In this document: positions 1 to 9,003 of the stretch, piece by piece
How positions within the stretch are numbered: position 1 is the first letter of the stretch
Layout of the letters: every line of letters starts with the position of its first letter
Source: Leptolyngbya sp. FACHB-8
GTDB taxonomy: Bacteria > Cyanobacteriota > Cyanobacteriia > Elainellales > Elainellaceae
Assembly (NCBI RefSeq): GCF_014695575.1
Contig: NZ_JACJOO010000035.1
Span: 1 to 58,648, forward strand
Length of the DNA: 58,648 nt
Direction: 5' to 3'
The notes under the pieces: generated by a model
The model's input: only the letters and a program-made list of their open reading frames with translations
Told to the model about the DNA's origin: nothing
The model's database searches: none
Program-made: the position numbers and the translations under genes

Positions 1-11
1 ATGAAATTACC

Positions 12-64
12 CCCAGAATGTTGGTGCTTTGCCCGCTTCGCGGGCAAAGCACCAACATTCTGGG
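12..64. repeat. Long perfect hairpin, 25-bp stem
   Basis: Arms at 12-36 and 40-64 are perfectly complementary around a 3-base TTC loop. The stem contains GGTGCTTTGC, a motif that recurs near the apex of other hairpins in this window. It lies beyond the terminator of the sigma factor gene and has no T tract, so it is better read as a dispersed palindromic repeat than as a simple terminator. Its left end touches the window edge, so it may be part of a larger element. Confidence 0.85.
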
Positions 65-106
65 TAAATTCTTATGCAGAAACCTCCTAAGTGAAAGGAT
101 TACAAC

Positions 107-132
107 AAAAAAAACAGAGCTAAATAGCTCTG
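107..132 (-). terminator. Intrinsic terminator of the sigma factor gene
   Basis: An 8-bp stem (115-122 with 125-132) is followed, on the minus strand, by eight T residues (A8 at 107-114 on the plus strand). It lies about 60 bases past the stop codon of the minus-strand sigma factor gene and has all the parts of a rho-independent terminator. Confidence 0.85.
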
Positions 133-190
133 CTTTGGTGCGTTGAACGTAGGTTGTGCTTTTAGCCACTTGTGGAACGTTGTCGCTAAG

Positions 191-1441
191 TTAGCGGAGC
201 CAACTCTTCAGGCGGGCCGCAACTTGGGGCCGCCGCAGCTTCCGCATCGCTTTGGTTTGAATCTGCCGCACTCGCTCACGGGAGAGGTTAAACATACCGC
301 CAACTTCCTCCAGGGTGAGGGTTTCTCCTGTCAGCAAACCATAGCGTAGAGCAATAATTTCCTTTTCCCGTTCTGTCAGGACATCACTGAGAATGGTATA
401 GATTTCTTGGCGCAGCATCGCCTCATTCATTTTTGCTTCGGGAGACTGGGTGGTGCTGTCTTCCAGCAATTCCATCAGTTCCGTGTCTTCTCCCTTACCC
501 ACGCGATGGTTGAGGGAGAGCGATCGCCGCCGCACCTGCTGCAAATTGCGCAATTGTTCCAGGGGCATATCAAGCGCCTGGGCCAGCTCTGCTTCCGTCG
601 GGTTGCGGTTAAGGTCACGCCGCAGTTCCCGGTGAGCCTTCTTCAGCTTATTGAGCTTTTCAACAATATGAATAGGCAGACGAATCGTACGGGCGTCGTT
701 GGCGATCGTACGAGTGATGCCCTGACGAATCCACCAGTAGGCGTAGGTCGAGAACTTATAACCCTTATCGGGATCAAACTTCTCAGTGGCCCGGTTTAAA
801 CCCAACGCCCCCTCCTGAATCAAATCCAGAAAAGGTACTCCCCGATTGAGGTAGCGCTTAGCAATAGACACTACCAACCGCAGGTTGGAGCGAATCATCT
901 TGCGCTTGGCTGTACGACTGCGATGCAGCTTCTGATCGAGCTGACGTTCTGTGACGTTAAGGGCCTGAGCCAGATCAGCTTTCAGAGGCGTGCGACCTAG
1001 CTCTTCCCGGAGGCGATCGCGCAATTCATCAACTTCTACTAAAAATTTGACCTGACGTGCCAGTTCAATTTCTTCACCGGGGCGCAACAAAGGATAGCGC
1101 GCCATCTCTTTAAAGAAGGCTCCAACAGCATCATCAGATGCCGTTTTTCGATAACCCGGAGCATAGTCTGAAACCAGATCCTCAATTACCTCTCGGGCAA
1201 AATCAACGCCATCAGACTCTGAATTTGTGGTCAGAGAAAAGTCTTCAAAGACATCCAAGTCATCTGCGATTTTGCTCTTGTCTTGTCGAGAACGATCAAC
1301 CGGCTCGATAATATCAGCCCCTAGATCGGGTTCAGAGAAATACTCTTCATCCGGATTAATCTCCAGATCAATTGATCGAGAAAAAGCCCCATGAGCATCA
1401 TCACTCTCAGATTCTGGACTTAAATGTAATCGTGCTGGCAT
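191..1441 (-). CDS. sigC: Group 2 RNA polymerase sigma-70 family factor, SigC-like
   Basis: This 416-residue sigma-70 factor directs RNA polymerase to a subset of promoters. After an acidic, variable N-terminus (about residues 1-100) come region 1.2 (FFKEMARYPLL, from about 109), the core-binding and -10-melting regions 2.1-2.4 (KFSTYAYWWIRQ, from 229), region 3 and the -35-binding helix-turn-helix of region 4.2 (LSRERVRQIQ, from about 386). The length and the lack of a long region 1.1 place it in group 2, the non-essential cyanobacterial class. The QEGALGLNRA form of region 2 resembles SigC as I remember it, but I cannot align it here. It is divergent from priA across a 0.9-kb gap and has its own terminator. 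Confidence 0.85.
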   Translation of the reverse strand: MPARLHLSPESESDDAHGAFSRSIDLEINPDEEYFSEPDLGADIIEPVDRSRQDKSKIADDLDVFEDFSLTTNSESDGVDFAREVIEDLVSDYAPGYRKTASDDAVGAFFKEMARYPLLRPGEEIELARQVKFLVEVDELRDRLREELGRTPLKADLAQALNVTERQLDQKLHRSRTAKRKMIRSNLRLVVSIAKRYLNRGVPFLDLIQEGALGLNRATEKFDPDKGYKFSTYAYWWIRQGITRTIANDARTIRLPIHIVEKLNKLKKAHRELRRDLNRNPTEAELAQALDMPLEQLRNLQQVRRRSLSLNHRVGKGEDTELMELLEDSTTQSPEAKMNEAMLRQEIYTILSDVLTEREKEIIALRYGLLTGETLTLEEVGGMFNLSRERVRQIQTKAMRKLRRPQVAARLKSWLR

Positions 1442-2368
1442 AGTGGGGCCGATCCTGATAATTGAGGTTTACGGGGGTCAAAATTAGACTGGGCGAGCGC
1501 GCAAATGGCAATTAATTTTGTGCGATCAAGGGAAGAAAGCAATTCTCGAATCGTCAGGCTCAGAGCTTCTAGACTTCCTCTCTTGAGGGTTTGAACAGAA
1601 TTACCAAATACTTTATAGAACGCTTAGCGCATTTTCGCCAAGATATTACCGAAATAAATTATTAATTTTGAGTCAGTGATCAGGTTTTTAAAACAGACGA
1701 CCGATCCCTTCCCCCAACCTACCATCGAACTTCTCGATCAATTAGTGCGAATCCGGTCGATCAACCCGGAAATTTTGATAGCTTGATGCACCCTTATGGG
1801 GTCAGAATCAATCTGGGATGTCGTTGACTTTACTACACAGATCTGGAAATGCAAGAATGTGCTACATTCCTTAATGTTTTTGGCCGGCTTTTCCAAATCA
1901 GCCTAGCAAGGTCTGTTTAAATCTCCGCTTTCGTCAGTCTTTAGACTTATATAAGTAGGGCTGATCGTTTTTTTACTCTGACCCGTTCTATTACTATTCG
2001 ATCGATAGCCTCGATGGAAAGATTGCTGACAAAAAGCCTGGTCGATCGAACAGACCTCATTGGCACCGAACCCAGCTCTTTAAAAGCTTTTTGGGGTTCT
2101 TCTATGAGGCACCAATTGCAAAAGATTAGGTTTTAGATCGCTGGGTTAAATGTGTCTCTGAAGTAGGGCGAGTGCCGATAAGCCTAGGCTCCTGGTCTGA
2201 GTTAGTTATTTTAGAAGGAGCAAAATAGATAACAAAAAGAACATATGCACTATTTTTGTCGGGCTGACGCCATTCTGTCAGGCCCCTGCTCTAAACTAAA
2301 GAGGCAGGTTTTGACAAAGGCTTTCTGTAAGGACGTTCCTGGGAAATTTCTTTGAGTAAGCCCTGAAT
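1442..2368. other. Divergent intergenic region, sigma factor / priA
   Basis: This 927-bp gap must hold the promoters of both divergent genes. I see no tRNA, no good reading frame and no long inverted repeat in it. A weak, bulged hairpin (GGGCTGAC ... GTCAGGCCC) lies at about 2261-2284. The gap is long for a cyanobacterial promoter region and could hold an unrecognised small RNA. Confidence 0.5.
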
Positions 2369-4933
2369 ATGCCGTTCCTTGCGGGTTACCCGGTTCCTTC
2401 GTCTATGGTGTTGTCCGATCTCACAGTTGCATCCGAAGGCGGGTTGCAGGTTGGCGAAACCCCAAACGCCTATGGTGAAGCGCAGCAACTCTGGGTCGAT
2501 GTACTCGTAGATTGTCCAGGAGCGCTTGAGAGTTATCTCTATCGCATTCCTTCCGGTTTGATGGTAGAGCCAGGGGATATTGTCAGCGTGCCGTTTGGGG
2601 CGCAGCAAATGGGAGGCCTTGCCTTACGGCGAGTGACTCAGCTACCCGATGATTTAGACACGACTCAAATCCGGGCAGTTGAAGAAGTCGTCGGTCGAGG
2701 CTTTTTTCCGGCAGGTTATTGGTCTTTGCTGCAGCGGGTTGCAGACTATTACTGTGCACCGCTCATGCAGGTGGTAAGAACGGCATTACCACCGGGGTTA
2801 TTGCGGCGATCGCAACGCCGCATCCGCCTCATTGCTCCCCGTGATGCCGTGCTGTCAACCCAAACCCCCGCAGCCCATCGCCTCATTACTCTGCTGCAAA
2901 GCACCCCCACCGCTGATTACACCTGGCACTATCTGCAACGACAAGTACCTCGTGCTAATCAAGGGCTCCGCGAGTTATTAGCTTTAGGCTGGGTCGAAAG
3001 TTACCTAGAACCTCCTAAACCTGTCCGCCCGAAGCAACGCCAAGCGGTCACCCTTACAGATGAAGGACGAACAGATCTGAGCACACGTCAGCGAGAAGTG
3101 CTCGAGGTGCTACGACGTCAGGGGGGCGAATTATGGTTACAAGACCTGCTGCAACTTTGTAGAGCCAGTTCTTCGGTCGTGAAAAGCCTGGAACAAAAAG
3201 GCTGTGTGATTGTGCAGAGCCGAGAAGTGCTGCGTCGAGAACTAGATGGCTCTGTTCAGGCCGACCAGGCGCAGACGTTAACCCCAGATCAGGCAGAGGC
3301 CGTCGCTGCCATTCTTGCAGAAACAAACCAGCCAAAAGACCAATCTGGGCAGACAATTCTGCTGCATGGCGTGACGGGATCGGGAAAGACAGAAGTATAT
3401 TTGCAGGCGATCGCCCCCCTACTCCAGCAGGGCAAATCCGTTCTGGTGCTGGTGCCCGAAATTGGCCTTACGCCTCAGCTCACCGATCGCTTTCGGGCCC
3501 GCTTCGGTAAGCGGGTGCTGCTTTATCACAGTGCGCTCTCCGATGGCGAACGTTACGACACCTGGCGGCAAATGCTCATGCCTGAACCCCATGTGGTGAT
3601 TGGCACTCGCTCGGCCATCTTCGCACCGCTGCATCACCTGAGCTTAATTGTGCTGGATGAGGAACACGACACCAGCTTTAAGCAAGACTCTCCGGCTCCC
3701 TGTTATCATGCCCGCACCGTGGCACAGTGGCGAGCAAAACAGGTAGGTTGTCCCTTGATTTTGGGTTCCGCTACACCTGATTTGGAGACGTGGCAGGAAG
3801 CGATCGCCTCTACTTCGGTCACCCATCCAACGACTCAACCCAACATTCGTTATCTCACCCTTCCTCATCGCATCCAGGCTCGGCCCCTACCACCAATCCA
3901 AGTGGTTGATATGCGGCAGGAACTGTTCCAGGGCAACCGTTCCATTTTCAGCCGCTCTTTACAGAATGCGTTGGGCACATTACGAGAACGGGGGCAGCAG
4001 GGATTGCTCTTTATTCATCGGCGAGGTCACAGCACCTTTGTCTCCTGTCGGGCTTGTGGCCATGTGTTGAACTGCCCTCACTGTGATATTTCGCTGACCT
4101 ATCACCAGCCTAATCCCGACTACGCCCCCTTGCTGCGATGTCACTACTGCAACCATACCAGCAGCCACCCATCTCTGTGTCCAGCCTGTGACTCGCCTTA
4201 TCTCAAGCAATTTGGCAGTGGAACTCAACGTGTCGTTGAGGAGCTATCACGGCAGTTTCCTGACCTTCGCTGTATCCGCTTCGACAGTGATACGACCCGC
4301 GCTAAGGGTGCCCACCGGGCGCTGCTCACGCGCTTTGCCCAGGGAGAAGCCGACCTTTTAGTTGGCACTCAAATGCTGACTAAAGGCATTGATTTACCTT
4401 TAGTGACACTAGTTGGCGTAGTAGCAGCGGATGGATTGTTGCACCTAGCAGATTACCGGGCTGGAGAACGCGCCTTTCAAGTACTCGTCCAGGTAGCAGG
4501 CCGAGCCGGGCGGGGTGAGGAGCAGGGCCAGGTTTTTCTGCAAACCTATTCTCCCGAACACCCCGTCATTCAAGCAGTTCAGAAGCAACAATACGAACCC
4601 TTTGCCGAGGAAGAATTAAGCTTTCGATCGACCCTACGTTATCCGCCTTATTGCCGGTTGGTGCTGCTGCGGTTGAGCGGCACTGAAGAGGATGTAGTCA
4701 GGCGCACCGCTTCAGAGATAGCTCAGCACTTACGCTCTCTGGCCCCTGAGTGGGAACTATTAGGCCCTGCTCCGGCGGCGATCGCCCGTGTAGCCCGTCG
4801 CTATCGCTGGCAAATTCTGCTGAAGGGAGCAATAGAAGCCGTCCCCAATGCAATTGACTGGAGCAGCATCCGCATAGCCTGCCCTCGCTCCGTTAGTTTG
4901 ACAGTCGATGTGGATCCGTTGAATTTGGGTTAA
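2369..4933 (+). CDS. priA: Primosomal protein N', replication restart helicase PriA
   Basis: PriA is a 3'-to-5' superfamily 2 DNA helicase that recognises stalled forks and reloads the replicative helicase. The 854-residue product shows the Walker A loop GVTGSGKTEVY (about residues 334-344), the Walker B/DEEH box, and the PriA-specific zinc-binding insert with paired cysteine motifs (CRACGHVLNCPHC near 557 and CHYCN...CPAC near 590). The C-terminal helicase lobe ends with VAGRAGRG and LRYPPYCRL. Homologues start close to the WVDVLVD strand, so the ATG at 2405 (842 residues) is a credible alternative start. Neither start has a clear ribosome binding site. A hairpin follows at 4957-5001. Confidence 0.96.
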   Translation: MPFLAGYPVPSSMVLSDLTVASEGGLQVGETPNAYGEAQQLWVDVLVDCPGALESYLYRIPSGLMVEPGDIVSVPFGAQQMGGLALRRVTQLPDDLDTTQIRAVEEVVGRGFFPAGYWSLLQRVADYYCAPLMQVVRTALPPGLLRRSQRRIRLIAPRDAVLSTQTPAAHRLITLLQSTPTADYTWHYLQRQVPRANQGLRELLALGWVESYLEPPKPVRPKQRQAVTLTDEGRTDLSTRQREVLEVLRRQGGELWLQDLLQLCRASSSVVKSLEQKGCVIVQSREVLRRELDGSVQADQAQTLTPDQAEAVAAILAETNQPKDQSGQTILLHGVTGSGKTEVYLQAIAPLLQQGKSVLVLVPEIGLTPQLTDRFRARFGKRVLLYHSALSDGERYDTWRQMLMPEPHVVIGTRSAIFAPLHHLSLIVLDEEHDTSFKQDSPAPCYHARTVAQWRAKQVGCPLILGSATPDLETWQEAIASTSVTHPTTQPNIRYLTLPHRIQARPLPPIQVVDMRQELFQGNRSIFSRSLQNALGTLRERGQQGLLFIHRRGHSTFVSCRACGHVLNCPHCDISLTYHQPNPDYAPLLRCHYCNHTSSHPSLCPACDSPYLKQFGSGTQRVVEELSRQFPDLRCIRFDSDTTRAKGAHRALLTRFAQGEADLLVGTQMLTKGIDLPLVTLVGVVAADGLLHLADYRAGERAFQVLVQVAGRAGRGEEQGQVFLQTYSPEHPVIQAVQKQQYEPFAEEELSFRSTLRYPPYCRLVLLRLSGTEEDVVRRTASEIAQHLRSLAPEWELLGPAPAAIARVARRYRWQILLKGAIEAVPNAIDWSSIRIACPRSVSLTVDVDPLNLG

Positions 4934-4956
4934 GGTTGAATGCTTGTGCCTGTTCT

Positions 4957-5001
4957 AAAGGTCATGCTTTCATGTCCGATGTGAATGAAAACATGACCTT
5001 T
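4957..5001 (+). terminator. Hairpin behind priA, probable terminator
   Basis: Arms 4957-4973 and 4985-5001 form a 17-bp stem with one C-A position (a G-U pair on the other strand) and an 11-base loop. It starts 23 bases after the priA stop codon. The T tract is weak, so its terminator role rests mainly on position and stability. Confidence 0.6.
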
Positions 5002-5031
5002 AAAGCTAGCTTTAGGGATGCACCCCAGCTT

Positions 5032-5126
5032 TATAGCAATGTGCAAGTGCGTTAAGTACAGCAACGGTGATGTGGGGCACAAAGTGCCCCACATCACCGT
5101 ACTTAACCAACGTGCACAGCGCTATA
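5032..5126. repeat. Nested palindromic element, copy A of the TATAGCGC family
   Basis: The inner stem is 17 bp (5064-5080 with 5084-5100, loop AAA). It is enclosed by imperfect outer arms that run from TATAGC at 5032 to GCTATA at 5126 and include GTTAAGTAC/GTACTTAAC. A related copy in the opposite orientation lies at 44302-44363 and carries a compensated base pair in the inner stem. It lies between priA and the convergent ferredoxin gene. Confidence 0.8.
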
Positions 5127-5135
5127 GGGTATGCC

Positions 5136-5609
5136 TTAGTGAGATGATTTCTTCTTTTTCTCCGCTTCCCGGCGACGGCGGTTAATGCTTGCCACAACCG
5201 AGCGATCAATGGGAAAACCTACTACAGGAATTACCTGATACTTACGCTCTTCCTCCAGATTGCGCAGTTCAGTGTAATCAACCCAGTGAATACAATCTAC
5301 TGGACATGTATCGATCGCTTCCTGGATCACATCATCAGGGTCACCATCTTGACGAATAACGCGCGATCGCCCATAGTCAGGTTCAATATAAAACGTGTTT
5401 CGAGCTACATGGGCACAGTGCTTGCAACCAATGCAGGTGATTTCGTCCACATAAACACCGCGCTGGCGCACCATGCCCCCAAGTTCGGGCTCAAATCCAG
5501 TTCGCTCAGAAGCATTGCGCCATTGTCCACCCAGTTCTGGTTCAAACCCTGTAGGCTTCACAGCATCCTCTCCAGAATCCGATTGGAAAGATGGGGATAA
5601 TTCATCCAT
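5136..5609 (-). CDS. Ferredoxin-domain [4Fe-4S] protein with a duplicated N-terminal motif
   Basis: This 157-residue soluble protein is predicted to bind one iron-sulfur cluster and carry electrons. The ligands are C59, C62 and C65 (CIGCKHC) plus C102 of the CP motif (TCPVDC). The fourth position of the first motif is A69, so a second cluster is not expected. Before the domain, TGFEPELGG occurs twice (residues 20-28 and 37-45). The C-terminus is charged and Lys/Arg-rich (RRRREAEKKKKSS). It lies downstream of ycf35 and the DUF2997 gene on the same strand, but two terminator-like hairpins separate it from ycf35, so it may have its own promoter. The redox partner is unknown to me. Confidence 0.85.
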   Translation of the reverse strand: MDELSPSFQSDSGEDAVKPTGFEPELGGQWRNASERTGFEPELGGMVRQRGVYVDEITCIGCKHCAHVARNTFYIEPDYGRSRVIRQDGDPDDVIQEAIDTCPVDCIHWVDYTELRNLEEERKYQVIPVVGFPIDRSVVASINRRRREAEKKKKSSH

Positions 5610-5742
5610 TACACAACCCTCATCCGTTATTAGCTAGGCTCGTTTTCATTGCGGCAGAAGAAGGGAGTTGGCTTTAGCGTCATGCCATCTTTTGCCGCAA
5701 CGAAAATGAGCGTGACGATAGATATCAATTTTTGATGTACAT

Positions 5743-5767
5743 AAAAGCCCCGCTGGGCGAGGCTTTT
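5743..5767 (-). terminator. Terminator between ycf35 and the ferredoxin gene
   Basis: A 10-bp stem (5743-5752 with 5758-5767, one G-U type pair, loop CTGGG) is followed by a short T run on the minus strand. It separates ycf35 from the downstream ferredoxin gene. Confidence 0.55.
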
Positions 5768-5811
5768 ACGAGTGATAATCAATGGTAAAGGCCTTAACCA
5801 ACAAGCGATAA

Positions 5812-5832
5812 AGGCCAGCATTGTGCTGGCCT
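5812..5832 (-). terminator. Terminator directly behind ycf35
   Basis: A 9-bp perfect stem (AGGCCAGCA/TGCTGGCCT, loop TTG) starts 16 bases past the ycf35 stop codon. It is followed by TTTAT on the minus strand. Confidence 0.65.
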
Positions 5833-5847
5833 CCATGGCTGGATGAC

Positions 5848-6234
5848 TTAGCCGTTCCAACGCTGGAGTACCAGGCGGATAGAACCATCAGCTTGGCGCT
5901 GCTCTTCTGTCACCTGGAAGCCATTGTTGCCGCCTTGCTTCACAACCGTGTGATAGGCATAGCGCTGGGTAATGCGATTCAGAAAACCTTCAACGGTGAG
6001 GGGTTGCTGCCAGTATTGCAGGTCAGCTACCAGCTCATATTCCTGGCCGTTCCAGCTAAACCCTACATCGTAACCATTGTCTTGCTCAATGACTACTTCG
6101 GCATCGCGGGTCTGCCCCCGGTAGCCACGGATAGGCTGCGGGCCAACCTTCCATTCGGTGCCCACATCCTTGAGAGCTTCCTGCAGACAAGTCAGGTCGC
6201 GGATTTTAGTTTTGATCTGGCTAAAGTGTGACAT
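5848..6234 (-). CDS. ycf35: Ycf35 family protein (DUF1257)
   Basis: Ycf35 is a small conserved protein of cyanobacteria and red-algal-type plastids with no established biochemical role. The 128 residues match the family in length and in its opening MSHFSQIKTKIRD. The regions around YDVGFSWNGQEYELVADLQYW and the FLNRITQRYAYH helix are also family-like. It starts 48 bases behind the DUF2997 gene on the same strand and is almost certainly cotranscribed with it. That pairing is common in cyanobacteria. No signal peptide or membrane segment is visible. Confidence 0.9.
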   Translation of the reverse strand: MSHFSQIKTKIRDLTCLQEALKDVGTEWKVGPQPIRGYRGQTRDAEVVIEQDNGYDVGFSWNGQEYELVADLQYWQQPLTVEGFLNRITQRYAYHTVVKQGGNNGFQVTEEQRQADGSIRLVLQRWNG

Positions 6235-6282
6235 AGGTTCTGCTGACTAAGTCAAACGAGGTGTTCAAAAAGGGAGTAAAAA

Positions 6283-6492
6283 CTACCACTCATAAATTGA
6301 GGGTTTCACATTCACAGCCGTATCCTGGCTGATGGGTTGGGCAAAATAGTCCGAGGTCTGCTCTTGATGTACAACCTGCCCCAGCTGCGCTTCAATGGCT
6401 GCGGTGACCTCTGCACAGGAGGCTCCCACAATGCCTGTCACCTTCTCCTGGACTCGACCGTCGGGAAAAATGATAAATTCTAGTGTTTCCAT
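6283..6492 (-). CDS. DUF2997 family protein
   Basis: This 69-residue soluble protein opens METLEFIIFPDGRVQEKVTG and has the GASC motif and a helical segment (AEVTAAIEAQLG), as in DUF2997. Proteins of this family sit next to ycf35 in many cyanobacteria, as here (48-bp gap), and the two are likely one transcript. The function is unknown. The promoter should lie in the 425-bp gap upstream (6493-6917). Confidence 0.8.
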   Translation of the reverse strand: METLEFIIFPDGRVQEKVTGIVGASCAEVTAAIEAQLGQVVHQEQTSDYFAQPISQDTAVNVKPSIYEW

Positions 6493-6917
6493 GCCGTTTC
6501 GCGAGATAACCGAGACTCTGGCAAATATGAATAACTTGGATTTGGGAGCAAATCCAATTTCTGTGTCTGCGTTCCCTGAGGATATTCTATGTGAACGCGT
6601 GTAAGGTTTACTTAGAAAATCCAGGGAAACCTTAGTAAAACTTCACGTTTATGAGAAGTGGTTACTCTTGTAGTTAGTTTTACTTAAGTTACAGGTGCCG
6701 TCAAGCCGATCAGGGTAATCTAAAGGAAGACTTTTGGTTGATCTAAATTAATGCTTCTGGAAAGACTTTAAGAGGGTTAGCCACGCGCAGACATAACCTA
6801 AAAAATAGTTACCTGAGTATAAATTTTCTAGTGAAATAGCAGCCTTTTCTCATTGGTTTTTAAGTTGATGGCAATGTTGGATGATCCATTTCTGGATCAT
6901 CCAACTGTAAATTCTAG
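6493..6917. other. Intergenic region upstream of the DUF2997 gene
   Basis: This AT-richer, 425-bp gap lies between two minus-strand genes. Its right end holds the hairpin behind psb32 (6876-6905). The rest should carry the promoter of the DUF2997-ycf35 unit. I recognise no RNA gene or reading frame in it. Confidence 0.5.
6876..6905 (-). terminator. Hairpin behind psb32
   Basis: A perfect 13-bp stem (6876-6888 with 6893-6905, loop TTTC) lies 12 bases past the psb32 stop codon. It has no T tract, so it is either a 3'-end stabilising structure or another of the window's palindromic repeats. Confidence 0.55.
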
Positions 6918-7646
6918 CTATTGGAAGGCTTGGTATAGATAATAGGTTGCCATGGGAATGACCGTTGCGGCAATCAGCAACGCAACCACCCAAATCGTTG
7001 CATTGCTACCTTTTGTATCTTCGGGAGTAGCAAATGTGCCTTCCGTTTGCACCTCTGCTTGAACTTGCGGTGGGCCAGGATCAGGCTTACCCGACAGTAC
7101 TGCAATTAAGCGATCGCTCGCATCAAGAAACGCCTGGTTGTAGCGATCGCCCTTCCGCAAGGGTTCCATCAACGTATCCTGGGCAATGCTGGCAGCAATA
7201 CCATCCGTTAGCAGGTGCTTCACTTGATCACCCGCTCGAACGGCGGCATTGTTGGTGAGGGTATCTAACACTAATAATGTTTGATTGGCCTGCTCTTCAG
7301 CAGTAGGAAACCAGGTTTCGAATAAATCATTCGTAAAACTTTCAACGGTTTCCCCATAATCCAACCGATGGATCGTCACCAGATGCACCTGATTTCCTGT
7401 GGAACTAGCCAAATTTGCTAAGGATCCAGTAATGCTGCTCTGGTTAATACGACTCAGTACATCCGCCTGATCTAACACCCACATAGGTTCATCAGGTGAT
7501 TGAAGCGGCATTTCATAAACCCCCGTTGCCATAGCGGGTGGTACTATACCGAACCAAGTCTGTAACACTAGAAAACAGGTGGCGATCGCCATCAAACCTT
7601 GTTTTGTCCAGCGTTTAAACCCTATTTCCTGATCAAAAAAACTCAT
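6918..7646 (-). CDS. psb32: Photosystem II repair protein Psb32 (TPM domain)
   Basis: This protein is anchored by an N-terminal signal/membrane segment (residues about 17-41, ending PPAMA) and a C-terminal helix (WVVALLIAATVIPMATYYLY). Between them is a TPM_phosphatase domain (about residues 55-190: VLDQADVLSR ... GDRYNQAFLDASDRL). The architecture and 242-residue length match cyanobacterial Psb32, the homologue of plant TLP18.3, which takes part in photosystem II repair and protection from photodamage. The domain faces the lumen in the family. It is transcribed alone, with a hairpin downstream. Confidence 0.85.
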   Translation of the reverse strand: MSFFDQEIGFKRWTKQGLMAIATCFLVLQTWFGIVPPAMATGVYEMPLQSPDEPMWVLDQADVLSRINQSSITGSLANLASSTGNQVHLVTIHRLDYGETVESFTNDLFETWFPTAEEQANQTLLVLDTLTNNAAVRAGDQVKHLLTDGIAASIAQDTLMEPLRKGDRYNQAFLDASDRLIAVLSGKPDPGPPQVQAEVQTEGTFATPEDTKGSNATIWVVALLIAATVIPMATYYLYQAFQ

Positions 7647-7805
7647 TGTTATCCTTTCCTGGCAACCTCATTTTTCACCATACAACAGCCCATGGTGAAA
7701 TGCAGAAACTTCACTCCGGACTCTTGCATTTTCATGATGAGCTCGAACGGCTCCCTACATGATTCAAAGCCGGTGTATTTTCAAAGCTGCTAGATATGGA
7801 GCACG

Positions 7806-7846
7806 AATGCCAGATTTAGTAGACTTCATCTACTAAATCTGGCATT
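7806..7846. repeat. Perfect 18-bp hairpin
   Basis: Arms 7806-7823 and 7829-7846 are fully complementary, with a CTTCA loop. It lies in the gap between psb32 and the M28 peptidase gene, about 70 bases past the end of the latter. It may act as that gene's terminator, but it has no T run on the minus strand. Confidence 0.75.
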
Positions 7847-7917
7847 CAGTAGCGATTACGTTGCTACTCTCACAAGCAAGGATTACAAATTTTTTGTACG
7901 CGCTTCCCAGCTCGCCT

Positions 7918-8874
7918 TTACCCACGATTGAGGAGGGCAAACAGTGCATTGATGACAACCTGAGCTGCTCCCTCAAAAAATTCTGGATCGAGGGTTTCAG
8001 GGGTATCTGTTGATTGATGGTAATGGGGATTACGGAAGTTGGCTGTATCGGTCACCAACGCAGCCCCGATGCCTTCATCCCAAAAGGGGGCATGATCACT
8101 GCGCAACATATCAGGACGCAACGGCCCCAGGAGTGGCACATTCAGGGTAAAAACAGGAGGAAGGGCTGCATCCAGATATTGATGAAAGGCTGAAGCAATA
8201 TATCCGTGCCCTTGATCTCCAATAACCGCCAAGAAAGTGCCCGTCTCAGAAGGAGCGGGAATCGGCAAGGGCGGATAGGACTGGCAACCGGGTTCCGTGC
8301 AGCGATAGCCAATCATGTCCAGCACAACTGCATCCATCTGACCTGAGTCAGCGAGATTCGTCACAAACGCCTGGCTCCCTAACAACCCTGCTTCTTCCAG
8401 GTCAAACAAAACCAGTCGCAGAGTACGCCGCGTATCTAAGCTATGGAAGATACGGGCAGCCTCCAGCACCGCAGCCAAACCTGTTGCATTGTCATCTGCT
8501 CCAGGCGATCGCACCACCGTATCGTAATGTGCCCCCAGTATCACCACCCCAGCCATAGGGTCGGTTCCAGGCCGATCTGCCACCAGGTTAACGCCCCATT
8601 CAAAGGTCTGCTCAGTCACCGCCCATCCGGCAGTTTGCAGCGCATCGGTCAGGTAACTACGCGCCTGCTCACGACTCACAGGGTCAGCCCGCTCAAAAGC
8701 CAGAGCTTCAACATGGGCCAGGAGGCGATCGCCATCCACCCGTAACGCCTCCACCGGATACTCCACCTTCACCTGAGGTGCTGGCTCTGACAACCCTCGA
8801 AACCAGCTCCACCCCCCTAGGCTGATCAGCAGAGCCAGAGTAAACAACCCTATTAAGAGCTTAAACCGCCTCAT
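7918..8874 (-). CDS. M28 family zinc metallopeptidase (aminopeptidase)
   Basis: This predicted exported or membrane-anchored peptidase removes N-terminal residues using two zinc ions. It has an N-terminal hydrophobic segment (residues about 6-24), followed by the M28 domain. All the usual ligand motifs are present: GAHYDT (H), GADDNATG (bridging D), FDLEEAGLLGS (E pair), a DMIGY aspartate and the final histidine in HYHQSTDTPE. Length (318) is normal for the soluble bacterial subfamily. There is no obvious operon partner, and the substrate cannot be told from sequence. Confidence 0.88.
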   Translation of the reverse strand: MRRFKLLIGLFTLALLISLGGWSWFRGLSEPAPQVKVEYPVEALRVDGDRLLAHVEALAFERADPVSREQARSYLTDALQTAGWAVTEQTFEWGVNLVADRPGTDPMAGVVILGAHYDTVVRSPGADDNATGLAAVLEAARIFHSLDTRRTLRLVLFDLEEAGLLGSQAFVTNLADSGQMDAVVLDMIGYRCTEPGCQSYPPLPIPAPSETGTFLAVIGDQGHGYIASAFHQYLDAALPPVFTLNVPLLGPLRPDMLRSDHAPFWDEGIGAALVTDTANFRNPHYHQSTDTPETLDPEFFEGAAQVVINALFALLNRG

Positions 8875-9003
8875 AATTTTCTACTACGTCAAGGGTGCGC
8901 CTCCATTCTAGAGACACAGCCCTCAAGCAGCATTTCCAACGTATCCCTTCTCAGAATCTATGTGAAGCTGTTTTTACCCTCAAGCGCAAAAATAACCTTA
9001 GAA

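Noticed and set aside
1442-2368. Possible tRNA or structural RNA in the long divergent gap
   Set aside because: I found no T-loop-like GGTTCGA box with paired flanks and no stable long stem.
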